DNA of 64,000 nucleotides from Acidimicrobiia bacterium (GCA_022826705.1 JAJDUJ010000024.1:1-64000); one strand, 5' to 3'. Shown: positions 25,713 through 35,067, counted from the stretch's first letter. Made by a program: numbers and translations. Notes: generated from the letters alone by a model not told the origin.

Positions 25713-27185
25713 CTAGAGGATCAGCTTGCTGAGGGAGTCTTCGAGGCCACCCGGCCGGCTGGAGAGCAGCCAGGCAGCCCGCTGACGATGCGCCGCATCG
25801 GCCAATTCATCGGGACTAGGTGCCCGGAAGTCGAGTCCGTTTTCGGCCGCGAGTCGGCGCAGGCCCAATTCTGCCAGTCGGCAAGCCGAGCGCATTTCCG
25901 CCGCTACTACGGCCCCTCGAGTGCCTCCTATTGGTTCGGAGAACCGCTCATGTGCCTCGGCGAGAAGAGCCAGTCCGCTGGTGGTTCTCTCCTGGTCGAG
26001 CGCGCCGAAACTCCCAAATGCCGTTGCGCACAGCCCATAGAAGATCGGGCTGCCGTTTATCGACACCAGCCCAAGGCTCTCGCCGATTCCACCCAGGTGA
26101 TCGATCAGCGCACCGATGCCTTCTTGGCAACAGAGAATCTCGTCGATTCGCTCGCCAACCTCGGCATGGTCGGGAACTGGCTGCCCGTTAGCGGCCGCAC
26201 CGGCACGCACCATGGAAGGGAGCGACACCGGCAGGGGCTGGAAATGCCCGTTGTCGCCCCAGTCGGTCAGCAGGAACCCGGGTGACTCATGAGCTGCACC
26301 AATCGCGGCAGCGTCGGCGATGTTGGCAGCCGCGTTGAGGTTTCGGCCGATAAAGGTGTTCCAGCTGCCGGTTCCGGGAGCCACCCAGAACGGCATTCCA
26401 GCTTCTATGAAGAGACGAGCGTGGGATTGAAAGCCCAGATGGGGATCCTCTGGAAGCGCTAGACGATCGAGAAGGTCGGGCGGGAGCATGGCCTCCCACC
26501 CTCCTTCGGATGGAGCCTCGTAGTTCCAGACAACCGGCACCGCTCCGTCGGGAATCCTGTCCAGCAGGGAGAAATCCCGGCGGAATTGATCGGCCCAGAA
26601 CATCACTTGGTAGCCGTCGCCAACCAGAGGCTCGATGATCCGGGTCAGATGCTCGATATACACGGTTTCCCGGCCCCGCGCGGCCACGTCCGGCGCGGAA
26701 ACGCCTTCCCCCAATTCGAATGGCTCGTCACCGCCAATATGGATGCGGCTGCTGCGGACAGCCCCACCCAACTCCCGAGCCAGGGCAACGCCAAACGCGG
26801 CATTCTGTGCCGTGGGAGCCAGGCACCCCGGTCGCATAGTGCCAGAGCCGAAAAGGGCGGGCGCTCCATCAGGGCACTCAGCCAGACCTCGATAGCGCTC
26901 GTGGGCCAACCATCGCTCCATATGGCCAAAACAGTTCATGTTCCCGACAAGGTCCATGCCGCGGGCCTGGCAAACACCATCGAGCCACCGCAGTTCTTCC
27001 GTGGTCAAGGGTGATGCCCCCTCCCACACTTCACGATGTCCGGAATAGGCGAATGCGTGCTCGACATAGAGTTGGAGCTCGTTGAATCCGAGCTCTGCCA
27101 AGACCTCTACCAGCCACTCCAGGGTCTCCTGGGTCGGTACTCGGTCCCTCGAGACATCCAGCATGTAAGCCCGTCGTTCGAACAT
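25713..27185 (-). CDS. glycoside hydrolase family 20-like (beta-hexosaminidase-like) protein
   Basis: 490 aa from ATG 27185 (MFERRAYML), with GGTGG upstream; the frame is open to 27302 but that would overlap the divergent TetR gene. A TIM-barrel core starts with FNELQLYVEHAFAY. HIGGDEPFELGEG near residue 155 matches the GH20 H-x-G-x-D-E catalytic motif, where Glu donates the proton and Asp stabilises the acetamido group. There is no signal peptide, so it would act on imported amino-sugar glycosides. The C-terminal ~120 residues are helical and unfamiliar. The match is partial, so substrate specificity is uncertain. Confidence 0.72.
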   Translation of the reverse strand: MFERRAYMLDVSRDRVPTQETLEWLVEVLAELGFNELQLYVEHAFAYSGHREVWEGASPLTTEELRWLDGVCQARGMDLVGNMNCFGHMERWLAHERYRGLAECPDGAPALFGSGTMRPGCLAPTAQNAAFGVALARELGGAVRSSRIHIGGDEPFELGEGVSAPDVAARGRETVYIEHLTRIIEPLVGDGYQVMFWADQFRRDFSLLDRIPDGAVPVVWNYEAPSEGGWEAMLPPDLLDRLALPEDPHLGFQSHARLFIEAGMPFWVAPGTGSWNTFIGRNLNAAANIADAAAIGAAHESPGFLLTDWGDNGHFQPLPVSLPSMVRAGAAANGQPVPDHAEVGERIDEILCCQEGIGALIDHLGGIGESLGLVSINGSPIFYGLCATAFGSFGALDQERTTSGLALLAEAHERFSEPIGGTRGAVVAAEMRSACRLAELGLRRLAAENGLDFRAPSPDELADAAHRQRAAWLLSSRPGGLEDSLSKLIL

Positions 27186-27203
27186 AAGTCCACCAAAACC
27201 ATC

Positions 27204-27214
27204 ATGTGACACAT
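27204..27214. promoter_or_regulatory. candidate TetR operator
   Basis: A perfect inverted repeat ATGTG-A-CACAT lies midway in the short interval between the divergent GH20-like and TetR genes. A TetR-type dimer bound here could control both. Half-sites of five bases are short for this family, so the assignment is tentative. Confidence 0.4.
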
Positions 27215-27233
27215 CGCTTCTACCCAGTGTAGG

Positions 27234-27875
27234 GTGGCCCAAATGGGTGCCTCCAGCAAGCTCAGAAAATACCGCTCCGACCACGAAGACCTGAACACTC
27301 AAAGCCGTTCAGCGATCATCGAAGCGGGACAAGTGTTGTTCTTGAAGCAAGGAATCGCCTCTACGACGATGGGGGAGATCGCCGAGCAGGCCGGAGTGAG
27401 CCGGGTTACCGTGTACCGTCACTTCCCCGAGTGCGGCGCAATTGCTCTCGAGGTGTACTGCCGAATGCTCGAATCTGTCCTCGAGGCGGTTAGAGCAGAG
27501 GTACCCGCCGGAGTCAGCGGACTTGACGCAGCCCACCACTGTCTCAATGCCCTCTTCACGGTGTATCCCGCCCAGGAATCAGCATTTCGCTTTTGCGCGG
27601 CATACAGCTCCTACCATGCCATCGAGGAACGCTCCGACGAACTGGCAGAGTGGTACGACGCTCGCGAGTTCCATGGATTACCCGAGGCTTGCGGGCAGTT
27701 CTTTGGCGCCCATCTCGACCAGGAGACGGCTGGCCGTCTGATGGCGCTCACCGATGCCGCCGTCAGCGGATTGTGCGGCCTGGCAGTAGCCGGATCTCCA
27801 CAGAACCGAACAAATGTCGAAGCCCGGCTCCGCCATCTCCAAGAGATGATCTTGGGACACCTCGAGCATCTCTAG
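27234..27875 (+). CDS. TetR/AcrR family transcriptional regulator
   Basis: 213 aa from GTG 27234, or 210 aa from ATG 27243. The N-terminal helix-turn-helix is standard (TMGEIAEQAGVSRVTVYRHFP at about 46-65). The helical C-terminal ligand domain is Cys- and Ala-rich and of normal length. It is divergent from the GH20-like gene, its most likely target, and the interval contains a short palindrome. It converges on an amidohydrolase, overlapping it by four bases at the stops. The ligand is unknown. Confidence 0.9.
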   Translation: MAQMGASSKLRKYRSDHEDLNTQSRSAIIEAGQVLFLKQGIASTTMGEIAEQAGVSRVTVYRHFPECGAIALEVYCRMLESVLEAVRAEVPAGVSGLDAAHHCLNALFTVYPAQESAFRFCAAYSSYHAIEERSDELAEWYDAREFHGLPEACGQFFGAHLDQETAGRLMALTDAAVSGLCGLAVAGSPQNRTNVEARLRHLQEMILGHLEHL

Positions 27876-29029
27876 TCTTCGGGTCCCTCGATTCGGTAGA
27901 GGGCGGCTGCGTTCTCCCACAGCAGCTTGCGGCGGACTTCCTCGGAATGGCCAGCGAGCGAAGCCTCGATCCGCTCCCGCACATTGCCATAGAGACAGGT
28001 CGGGTGGGGAAAGTCGGTCTCGAACAACACGTTGTCGACGCCGATCTTGTCGAGCAGCCGCTGCGGTGCCGTCTCCTCGAACCAGTAACAGGCGTACACC
28101 TGGCGGCGGAAGTACTCGCTGGGCATCATCTCGAAGTTGGCGGCCTGCTCAAGTCCTCCGCATTCATTGAAGGAGTGGTCGACAGCCTCGAGCACAAAGG
28201 GGATGAACCCGATGCCGCTCTCCACCGACACGAACTTGAGGTCGGGGTAGCGAGGAAGCACGCCGGACCCCAGCAGATCGGTGAGCTGGATGCCGTTCTT
28301 GAGGAACATCTCCAGAGACGCGTAGGCGTAGGTGGAAGGCTTGCCGTGGGCTGCCATCCGCTCTGGAGTGAACCCAGTGGTGGTGTCACCGCTGCCGATG
28401 TGGAAGCTGATGGGAAGACCGGCCTCTTGGGCCACCGACCACAGTGGATCCCAGTGGGGGTCACCGAGGAGGGGCAGCCCGAACCGCTGCGGCTCGCCAG
28501 TGAACAGGACCGCGCGGTGGCCGAGTTCGGCGCACCGAGCGACCTCAGCCACGGTGTCATCGATGTCCCAGAAGGGGGTCGAGATAACGGCCACGAATCG
28601 CCGCGGATCGGGAGATATCCAGTCGAGCTGGAAGTTGTTGTACGCCTGAACACAGGCCAGCATCAGCTCGCGGTCTTTCAGCTTCAAGAAATGCTGGGCT
28701 CCGAACCCTCCAACATTGGGATAGAGCACCTGAGCCCAGATTCCCTGCTCGTCCATGAGCTTTAGCCGCTCGCTGGAGTCGTAGGCCGCCGGGTGGATCT
28801 CCTCGAACACTGAGGGCCCAGCAGGAAAGGGCTCCGGCCATCCGGCCACCGCGGTCATTCCCACAGAGGAGAACACCTCGCCTCCCACGAACCAATGATC
28901 CTTTCCCTCCTCGGAGCGCTCTACCCGGGGTACACGGTCTTTCAACTTGGCGGGAACCCGGGATACAAACGTGTCGGGGGGCTCGGTGACATGGGTGTCG
29001 ACGTCGATGACGAGCTCAGTGGTGGGCAT
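27872..29029 (-). CDS. amidohydrolase family (ACMSD-like) metal-dependent hydrolase
   Basis: 385 aa from ATG 29029 (MPTTELVIDVDTH); the frame is open upstream but would overlap the SDR gene. It is an amidohydrolase-2 TIM barrel: DVDTHVTEPPDTF gives the first metal-ligand pair, a central FHIGSGD supplies a His, and FETDFPHPT holds the catalytic Asp near the C-terminus. Relatives decarboxylate or hydrolyse carboxylated aromatics. It is 44 bases downstream of an SDR on the same strand, probably cotranscribed. A second, differing member is at 53002-54291. Confidence 0.87.
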   Translation of the reverse strand: MPTTELVIDVDTHVTEPPDTFVSRVPAKLKDRVPRVERSEEGKDHWFVGGEVFSSVGMTAVAGWPEPFPAGPSVFEEIHPAAYDSSERLKLMDEQGIWAQVLYPNVGGFGAQHFLKLKDRELMLACVQAYNNFQLDWISPDPRRFVAVISTPFWDIDDTVAEVARCAELGHRAVLFTGEPQRFGLPLLGDPHWDPLWSVAQEAGLPISFHIGSGDTTTGFTPERMAAHGKPSTYAYASLEMFLKNGIQLTDLLGSGVLPRYPDLKFVSVESGIGFIPFVLEAVDHSFNECGGLEQAANFEMMPSEYFRRQVYACYWFEETAPQRLLDKIGVDNVLFETDFPHPTCLYGNVRERIEASLAGHSEEVRRKLLWENAAALYRIEGPED

Positions 29030-29073
29030 GCCTCCAGTCTGCCCCACTGATGTCGGGCAGAGGTACTTGACCC

Positions 29074-29820
29074 CTATTTTGTAATGCGGGCCATGCCTCC
29101 ATCTATCACCACGGTCTGGCCGTTCATGAAGCTTGAATCGTCCGAGCACAAATACAGCAGTAAACCGACAAGGTCTTCGGGTTGGCCTGGTCGTCTGATG
29201 GTTTGGCGGGCCAGCAGCCTCTGAACCTGGTCCTCAGGGAGCTTTGCGGTCATCACACCTGGAGCAATGCCATTGACCCTGATGTTGTCGGCAGAAAGCT
29301 CATCGGCGAGCACCTTCGTGACACCGTTGAGGGCCAACTTCGAAACCGTGTAGGCACCGGCATCGATCAATGCGCCGTTGGATGACTGATTGACGATGAC
29401 GCCACCGCCCCGGCCGCGCATCGACTCGGCACAGGCCTTGGCGCACATGATGGGGGCGACGGTGTTCACAGCCAGGATCTCCATCCATTCATCGGCGGAG
29501 AGGATCAACGCCTCGCTCCACTTCCCCCGAGCCAGCCCGGCGTTGTTGACCAGGATGTCGACGCCGCCAAATGCATCGTCGGAAGTCTTCACCATTGCCT
29601 TGATGTCTTCGTCGGACGTCACGTCACAGCGGACTCCGATGGCCTGGGCCCCGGTTGAGGCGATGCTCTCGGCGGTGCGAACTGCTGCTTCGCCGTCGAC
29701 ATCAGAGACGACCACTGCGGCACCCTCTGAGGCGAGCGCCCGGGCATACACAACCCCCAACCCTCCGACACCGGCGCCGCCCGCACCAGTGACTATCGCA
29801 ACTTTGCCTTCAAGTCTCAT
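29074..29820 (-). CDS. SDR family oxidoreductase
   Basis: 248 aa. The glycine-rich loop is expanded (TGAGGAGVGGLG, residues 11-22) compared with the normal TGxxxGIG. NNAG lies at 92-95, and Tyr157/Lys161 follow the Ser pair at 146-147. The C-terminal MNGQTVVIDGG is typical of FabG-like SDRs. AGAGGTGG lies upstream of the ATG. It probably forms a two-gene unit with the following amidohydrolase, for instance oxidising a ring substrate before decarboxylation. The substrate is unknown. Confidence 0.9.
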   Translation of the reverse strand: MRLEGKVAIVTGAGGAGVGGLGVVYARALASEGAAVVVSDVDGEAAVRTAESIASTGAQAIGVRCDVTSDEDIKAMVKTSDDAFGGVDILVNNAGLARGKWSEALILSADEWMEILAVNTVAPIMCAKACAESMRGRGGGVIVNQSSNGALIDAGAYTVSKLALNGVTKVLADELSADNIRVNGIAPGVMTAKLPEDQVQRLLARQTIRRPGQPEDLVGLLLYLCSDDSSFMNGQTVVIDGGMARITK

Positions 29821-29876
29821 ACAACCACCTCTTGCGCGCCTGAAATCCTATGTCCACCGTCCATCAAAGTTCGGGG

Positions 29877-31364
29877 TTAAGGGGCAAAGCTGAGGGGGAT
29901 TCGGATGGTGGCCTCGGGTTCTTGGAGGCCGGAGTCGTTGACCGCGATCACGCAATCGTTGACAGTGGCATCACAGATACCGCTGCCTACCGCGCCGACG
30001 ATGACCGTCAACTCCACCGAGCCCTCGCCAGTGGGATTGGGATGCAAGATCCTGGCGTTGGTGAAGTCGCAGACCCCCGAACCCTCCGTGCCCCCCTGGG
30101 AGCATTGGAGGATGTTCACAGTTTGTTCAGGAAGGAAGCCGCTCCACGTGACCACCACTGTTTGACCGTCCACTAGCCCAGTTGTCGGCTCGGCCGATGC
30201 CTGACGGCTGAGCTCGGGCACCTCGAACTCAACCGTCAAGCCGGAATCCGCTTCGGCTGCAAACACCAACTCGGCTTCGGGAGATGAGCGGGGCTGCTGC
30301 AAGCGGGTGGCGGCCTCTTCATCTCCTACGAAAGCCACGGCCAAAAAGTCCAAGATGGTGGTGATCACGTCGTCGAAGAGATCACTGGATTGACCTAGCC
30401 AAGAACCGTGGTCCGCGCCTTCTAGGGTCAAGAGGCCCTTTATCGCCGAGATGTCATTGAACAGCTTCGGAGAGGTTGCATAGAGGATCAAGGGGTCCTT
30501 GGTGCCGTGGACTATCAAGATGGGCGGAGTGGCGGCGAAGTCGTATTCCCCCTCAAACGGGGCCGGTGGACCCGCCATGGCCACCACCGCATCTACCCGC
30601 TCGTCGCGGCAACAACTGTTGGCGCTGATTCCCAGCACGGTGATTGCCCCGTTGGAATGCCCTATTGCCGCGATTTGGCTGTTGTCCACCGTGCCCGCCA
30701 ACAGCCATTGGGGATCGGCGGCCCGTTCGACAACGGTGTCGATCAGAAAGCTCAGGTCCCCCGGTTGGGAACCTGTGTCGCCCGCATCGGGGCCACCAGG
30801 GTTGAAACGCGAGCTGCGGGGGAATTCGGGGGCAACAACCACGTATCCCCCTGAAGCCACCGCAGCCAGAAACTCTCCATACCCCTCCGGATAGCCGCCC
30901 AGACCATGGGCGAATAGCACCAGCGGATAGGGGCCACCGGCCGGTGAAGCGTTCTCGACCGGGGCGGACGCGCCATTGACCGCGGCCGGGTAGACGATCA
31001 GGGTCCGAAGCGTCCGGCTATCCCTACCGGGATCGTCTCCGCTCGGTGGTGTCACACGCTCATAATCGGTGTACACCTCTTCGATGTAGCCAATCCCAGA
31101 GGCAACGGGGTCGGGCTCACTTGTGGCAGCTTCAACAGGTACCGAGGGAACGTCTACGGCTGGGGTTCCAGCCGGACCATCACCAGTCGGTTCAACCGGA
31201 GTCGTCTCCAACGAAGGAGTTGGCTGCGTGGCGGCGTCGGGCTGCCGGGCATCGTTCGGAGCCTCATCCGATTGATCCGCAGATGATCCGCATGCCATCA
31301 GCAAAGCTGCAACCAGAGCGACAACGCTGACACTGGCCGCCATGCGGCCCATCGAGTCCGACAT
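29877..31364 (-). CDS. secreted alpha/beta-hydrolase lipoprotein with C-terminal neocarzinostatin-like domain
   Basis: 495 aa. The lipoprotein signal ends LLMAC (Cys25), followed by a Pro/Thr-rich linker to about residue 90. The alpha/beta-hydrolase core has the oxyanion segment LFAHGLGGYPEGY, the nucleophile elbow GHSNG, an acid near HGTKDPLI and the catalytic His in GADHGSW. This resembles dienelactone-hydrolase, chlorophyllase and polyester-hydrolase relatives. The last ~105 residues (GLVDGQTVVVTWSGFLPEQ, then LQCSQGG and Cys pairs) match the neocarzinostatin/macromomycin immunoglobulin-like fold. It should be a membrane-anchored esterase outside the cell. The combination is unusual. Confidence 0.85.
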   Translation of the reverse strand: MSDSMGRMAASVSVVALVAALLMACGSSADQSDEAPNDARQPDAATQPTPSLETTPVEPTGDGPAGTPAVDVPSVPVEAATSEPDPVASGIGYIEEVYTDYERVTPPSGDDPGRDSRTLRTLIVYPAAVNGASAPVENASPAGGPYPLVLFAHGLGGYPEGYGEFLAAVASGGYVVVAPEFPRSSRFNPGGPDAGDTGSQPGDLSFLIDTVVERAADPQWLLAGTVDNSQIAAIGHSNGAITVLGISANSCCRDERVDAVVAMAGPPAPFEGEYDFAATPPILIVHGTKDPLILYATSPKLFNDISAIKGLLTLEGADHGSWLGQSSDLFDDVITTILDFLAVAFVGDEEAATRLQQPRSSPEAELVFAAEADSGLTVEFEVPELSRQASAEPTTGLVDGQTVVVTWSGFLPEQTVNILQCSQGGTEGSGVCDFTNARILHPNPTGEGSVELTVIVGAVGSGICDATVNDCVIAVNDSGLQEPEATIRIPLSFAP

Positions 31365-31370
31365 CTGCTC

Positions 31371-32477
31371 TCAGAATACGACTACCCCGCGGGCGTTGTG
31401 GCCGTCTTCCATCTTCTCCACGGCGCCGTTGATCTCATCGAGATCGAATCGGTGGGTGATGAGCTTCTCGATCTCGAGCTGGCCTTGCCGGTACATCTCA
31501 ACCAGCATCGGAATGTCAGTGGTGGGCCTAGAAGTGCCGTACACGCAACCCATGAGAGTCTTCTCTGTCATGCAGAACTCCAGGCCGGGCAGCTCGGTCA
31601 AAGCGCCGGCGGCTTGGACTCCGATGGCCACAACCGTGCCGTCCTGACGGAGGCAGTCCCAGGCCAGGCGTACCAGGGCGGGGATGCCAACCACTTCAAA
31701 CGCGTAGTCGGCCCCTTCTCCCCCGGTGAACTCGAAAACCTGCTCGACTGTGGCTTCGGGGTCTTCGTTCTTGATGAGATGGGTAGCTCCAAAACCCTGC
31801 GCCATGGCCAGCTTGTCGTCGTGGAGGTCGACGCCGATGATCCCGCTGGCCCCGGCGAGCACAGCCCCTTGGATCACGTTGAGCCCCACGCCGCCGCAGC
31901 CGATCACCACCACAGAGGAACCCGGCTGCACCTTGGCCCGATTGAAGACTGCCGACGTTCCCGTCAACACGCCGCAACCAGTCATGGCCGCGATCTCCAG
32001 CGGCACGTCTTTAGGAATCGGTATGGCTCGCCTCTCATTGCAGACGAGCTCCTCCGAGAGGGTGCCGATCGCCGAGAACTGGTAGAGACCGCGGCCCTCG
32101 GAATCGGCCATCCGCGGCCCACCTTCGGCGGAATCGGTGCCGGTGAAAGTCAGATCCAGATTCGCAGAGCACAGGTTGGGCCGGCCCTTGAGGCAGTTCC
32201 GGCACACCCCGCAGTGGATCAGGGCTGAGAGCACCACATGGTCGCCCACCTGGCAAGTAGTGACCTCGCGCCCAATTTCCTCCACCACTCCAGCGCCTTC
32301 ATGGCCGAGGATCATGGGGAGAGGGAACGGCAGATCACCGGTTTGCACCGCGACATCCGAGTGGCACAGGCCACTGGCTCCCACCTTGACCCGCACATCA
32401 TTCGGACCGACAGCGCCGGAGGTGAACTCCACGACGTCGATAGGAACGCCGGCCTCATATACGACCGCGGCCTTCAT
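31371..32477 (-). CDS. zinc-dependent alcohol dehydrogenase (MDR family)
   Basis: 368 aa. Catalytic zinc ligands are visible in GLCHSDVAV (Cys, His/Asp) and GHEGAGVVEEIG. The four-Cys structural zinc site is CGVCRNCLKGRPNLC, and the NAD fold has VVVIGCGGVGLNVIQGA. The overall type resembles class III or mycobacterial NDMA-dependent alcohol dehydrogenases. It oxidises an alcohol or a thiol-adduct aldehyde with NAD. It shares one base with the upstream CaiB gene's stop, so the two are coupled; the hydrolase lipoprotein follows six bases downstream, probably in one transcript. Confidence 0.92.
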   Translation of the reverse strand: MKAAVVYEAGVPIDVVEFTSGAVGPNDVRVKVGASGLCHSDVAVQTGDLPFPLPMILGHEGAGVVEEIGREVTTCQVGDHVVLSALIHCGVCRNCLKGRPNLCSANLDLTFTGTDSAEGGPRMADSEGRGLYQFSAIGTLSEELVCNERRAIPIPKDVPLEIAAMTGCGVLTGTSAVFNRAKVQPGSSVVVIGCGGVGLNVIQGAVLAGASGIIGVDLHDDKLAMAQGFGATHLIKNEDPEATVEQVFEFTGGEGADYAFEVVGIPALVRLAWDCLRQDGTVVAIGVQAAGALTELPGLEFCMTEKTLMGCVYGTSRPTTDIPMLVEMYRQGQLEIEKLITHRFDLDEINGAVEKMEDGHNARGVVVF

Positions 32478-33694
32478 TACGCAACCACCCCTTTGACCTT
32501 CAAGTCGATTACCTCGTCCCAGTCCATGCCCAGGTTCTCGGTGAGGATCTCATCACCGTGTTCATTGAACCCCGGAGCGCGGCCCGGTGGGGCCGGCTCC
32601 CCGTTGAACTGAACCGGAACCGCCACCAACTTGAACGGAATCCCGTCTTCGCTCACCGCCTCCTGGACGTAGCCATTGGCCTCCACTTGTGGGTCGTCGA
32701 TTATCTCAAGAGTGTCGAGCGCCGGAGTCCACTGGCCGGAGAAGTCGGCAAACAGCTCCCTCACTTCTTCCAGGGTGCGGCTCGCCACCACCTCCTCGAC
32801 GACATTCCGAGCGGGCGCAGCGTTGGCCATCAGCGTCTCATAGGTGGCGAATCGCTCATCTTCGATCAACTCTGGACGCCCGATCACCCGGCAGAACTCC
32901 TGCCAATACGGGAGAGGCTGAAGGCAGGTGATGTTGATGGTGTAGCCGTCGGCGGTGACATAGTTGCCGAGGAGCGGCTGAGTGAGCCCGCTCAGATCGA
33001 CCGGCCGCCACGGCGTGTTGTTGACGTGCGACATCGCCACGCCCGCTCCCATAGCCCACAGTCCGGTGCCCAGCAGGGACACCTCCAGTGCGACGGCCTC
33101 TCCGGTCCGCTCTCGGTGGAACAACGCAGTGGCAATCCCTCCGGCGATGGTCATCGCCCCGATCGAGTCGCCGAAGGCCGGACCCGGCTGAGAGGGCATG
33201 CGCTCATCGTCGGTGTACCAGGTGCCCATGGCCGCTCCCGACCGCACCCAGAACGAGGTCATGTCATAGCCGCCCCGATTACCCTCCGGCCCCTTGGGAC
33301 CCCACGCCGTGCCCGCCGCGTACACGATGCTCTCGTTGTGGGGCCGCACCTCCTCCTCAGTGATGTGCAGCCGCTCTCGCACATTCGGCGGTTTGTTGGT
33401 GAGGAAGACATCAGAAATGGCGATGAGCCGGTGCAGTATCGACATCCCCTCGTCTGTTTGGAGGTCCAAGCCAAGGCTGCGCTTGCCCCGGTTGGCGTGT
33501 TCCATGATGGCGTGGACTTCCCCCTTGAGGTCGAGGGCCCCACTCGACGCCAGGCCCCGAGCGGCGTCGCCTCGCTGGGCGTGCTCGATCTTGATGACAT
33601 CAGCACCCCAGTCGGCCAGCACCGCTGAAGCCGCAGGCACAAAGGTGTGATCGCAGACATCCAGGATGCGGATGCCCTCCATCGGTTGAATCAT
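32477..33694 (-). CDS. CaiB/BaiF family CoA-transferase
   Basis: 405 aa, a class III CoA-transferase with the interlocked-ring fold. MEGIRILDVCDHTFVPAAS opens the N-terminal domain, ADWGADVIKIEHAQRGDAAR is the characteristic early block, and the catalytic Asp should be that of GGYDMTSFWVRSG near residue 150. It moves CoA between an acyl-CoA and a free acid. AGGAGG precedes the ATG. It is the first gene of a CaiB-ADH-hydrolase unit, divergent from the DUF427/TesB fusion. The acid partner is unknown. Confidence 0.93.
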   Translation of the reverse strand: MIQPMEGIRILDVCDHTFVPAASAVLADWGADVIKIEHAQRGDAARGLASSGALDLKGEVHAIMEHANRGKRSLGLDLQTDEGMSILHRLIAISDVFLTNKPPNVRERLHITEEEVRPHNESIVYAAGTAWGPKGPEGNRGGYDMTSFWVRSGAAMGTWYTDDERMPSQPGPAFGDSIGAMTIAGGIATALFHRERTGEAVALEVSLLGTGLWAMGAGVAMSHVNNTPWRPVDLSGLTQPLLGNYVTADGYTINITCLQPLPYWQEFCRVIGRPELIEDERFATYETLMANAAPARNVVEEVVASRTLEEVRELFADFSGQWTPALDTLEIIDDPQVEANGYVQEAVSEDGIPFKLVAVPVQFNGEPAPPGRAPGFNEHGDEILTENLGMDWDEVIDLKVKGVVA

Positions 33695-33750
33695 GAGCTC
33701 CTCTTCCTCCTGCTCCCCCGTCGAGGCGACGCTACCAATACGATCTCAGC

Positions 33751-35067
33751 GTGAGCGAGATTGAGTCTGCGTGGGGCCGGTACCCCGGCTATGCCATTGA
33801 TCTGATCCCGTGGTCGGGTCGGGGTCGGTCGACGTTCAACGGAGCCACCGTGGCCGAAAGCGACTCATGCCTGATTGTCAAGGAGTCGGACCACCAGGAC
33901 CAGCTCTACTTCCCTATGGACGACGTGGCCTGGGAGCACTTCACCGAGACCGAGTTGCACACGGTGTGCCCGTTCAAAGGTGAGGCCGACTATTGGACGC
34001 TGGCGGTCGGCGGCGACACCGAGGAGAACGTGATGTGGGCCTACCGCCGGCCCTTCCCAGAAGTCGCCGGCCTCGAGGGCCACGTGGCCTTCTACACCGA
34101 TCGGGTCCAAGTCGAGCTTCTTGAAGAGGTGGCAGAGGATGGCGGCGACATCGTGGCCTACCGCTTTCCGGTTTGGGGCACCGCCGCCGATTTGGCGCGA
34201 TTGATCGACGTGGTGCCCGATGGCGACCGGCGATTCACCAGTCCGTCGTTCCCCGACCCGCCCCTGGGCACTTTCATCGACCTCCCTAATGACCGGCGAC
34301 CCCGCCAAGTGATTGAGGGCGGCCAGCTCTTGGGCCAGGCCATTGTGGCGGCATCCAAGACCGTCCCCGACCAGCGGGTGGTGTCGGCCTCGATGGTCTT
34401 CACCAGAGCGGCCCGGTTCGACTCTCCCTTGGCCGTCGAAGTGGACCTGCTGCGTCAGGGCCGGACCTACTCCACCGTGGAGACCCGTATCGTCCAACAC
34501 GACAAGTTGTGCTCGGTTGGCTTGGTCCTGCTCGACGGCGGTGCTGAGGACGTCTACCGGGTGACAGCTGAAATGCCCGAGGTTCCCGATCCGCTGGATT
34601 GCCCGCTGCGGGACTTCCAGGTGATTGGGCGCGACATCCGGGTGGTGGACGGTGCCTACAACTTCGATCCTGATGATGTGGGTCCTCCGGAGTTGTTCGT
34701 GTGGATGCGCTATCGAGACCGGCCCGAAGGCCCGGCGATGCAGGCTGCTCTGTTGGCCCAGGCCACCACGCACTACACCATCGGGGCGTCGATGCGGCCC
34801 CATCAGGGCATCACCGAGGCTTTGGCCCACGTCACCCTGTCAACTGGTCCTATGGCGGTCGACATCGCCTTCCACGACGAGGCCAACGTATCTGACTGGC
34901 ACCTCTACGAAAATCCCGCCGTCTACGCCGGCCAAGGCCAAGTGCAGGGCCAAGGCCGAATTTTCGCCCAAGACGGACGCCTCGTCGCCTCCTATTCCTG
35001 TCATGCCATGGTGAGGTCATTCGACACCGACCCCAACCACATCGGCGGCTTCACCTCAGCTATGTAG
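33751..35067 (+). CDS. DUF427-TesB (acyl-CoA thioesterase II) fusion protein
   Basis: 438 aa from GTG 33751. Residues 1-140 form a DUF427 domain (HTVCPFKGEADYWTL and WAYRRPFPEVAGLEGHVAFY). Residues 150-438 form a double hot-dog acyl-CoA thioesterase II: EGGQLLGQAIVAASKTV, then YTIGASMRPHQG with the catalytic segment HVTLSTGPMAVDIAFHDE in the second half. It should hydrolyse acyl-CoA to the free acid and CoA. The role of the DUF427 domain is unknown; fusion to an acyl-CoA enzyme suggests a ligand-binding role. It is divergent from CaiB. Confidence 0.88.
   Translation: MSEIESAWGRYPGYAIDLIPWSGRGRSTFNGATVAESDSCLIVKESDHQDQLYFPMDDVAWEHFTETELHTVCPFKGEADYWTLAVGGDTEENVMWAYRRPFPEVAGLEGHVAFYTDRVQVELLEEVAEDGGDIVAYRFPVWGTAADLARLIDVVPDGDRRFTSPSFPDPPLGTFIDLPNDRRPRQVIEGGQLLGQAIVAASKTVPDQRVVSASMVFTRAARFDSPLAVEVDLLRQGRTYSTVETRIVQHDKLCSVGLVLLDGGAEDVYRVTAEMPEVPDPLDCPLRDFQVIGRDIRVVDGAYNFDPDDVGPPELFVWMRYRDRPEGPAMQAALLAQATTHYTIGASMRPHQGITEALAHVTLSTGPMAVDIAFHDEANVSDWHLYENPAVYAGQGQVQGQGRIFAQDGRLVASYSCHAMVRSFDTDPNHIGGFTSAM

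Noticed and set aside
31398-33628. Long plus-strand frames (276 and 356 codons) opposite the ADH and CaiB genes
   Set aside because: They are antisense shadows typical of GC-rich codon use; the minus-strand proteins match known families along their full length.
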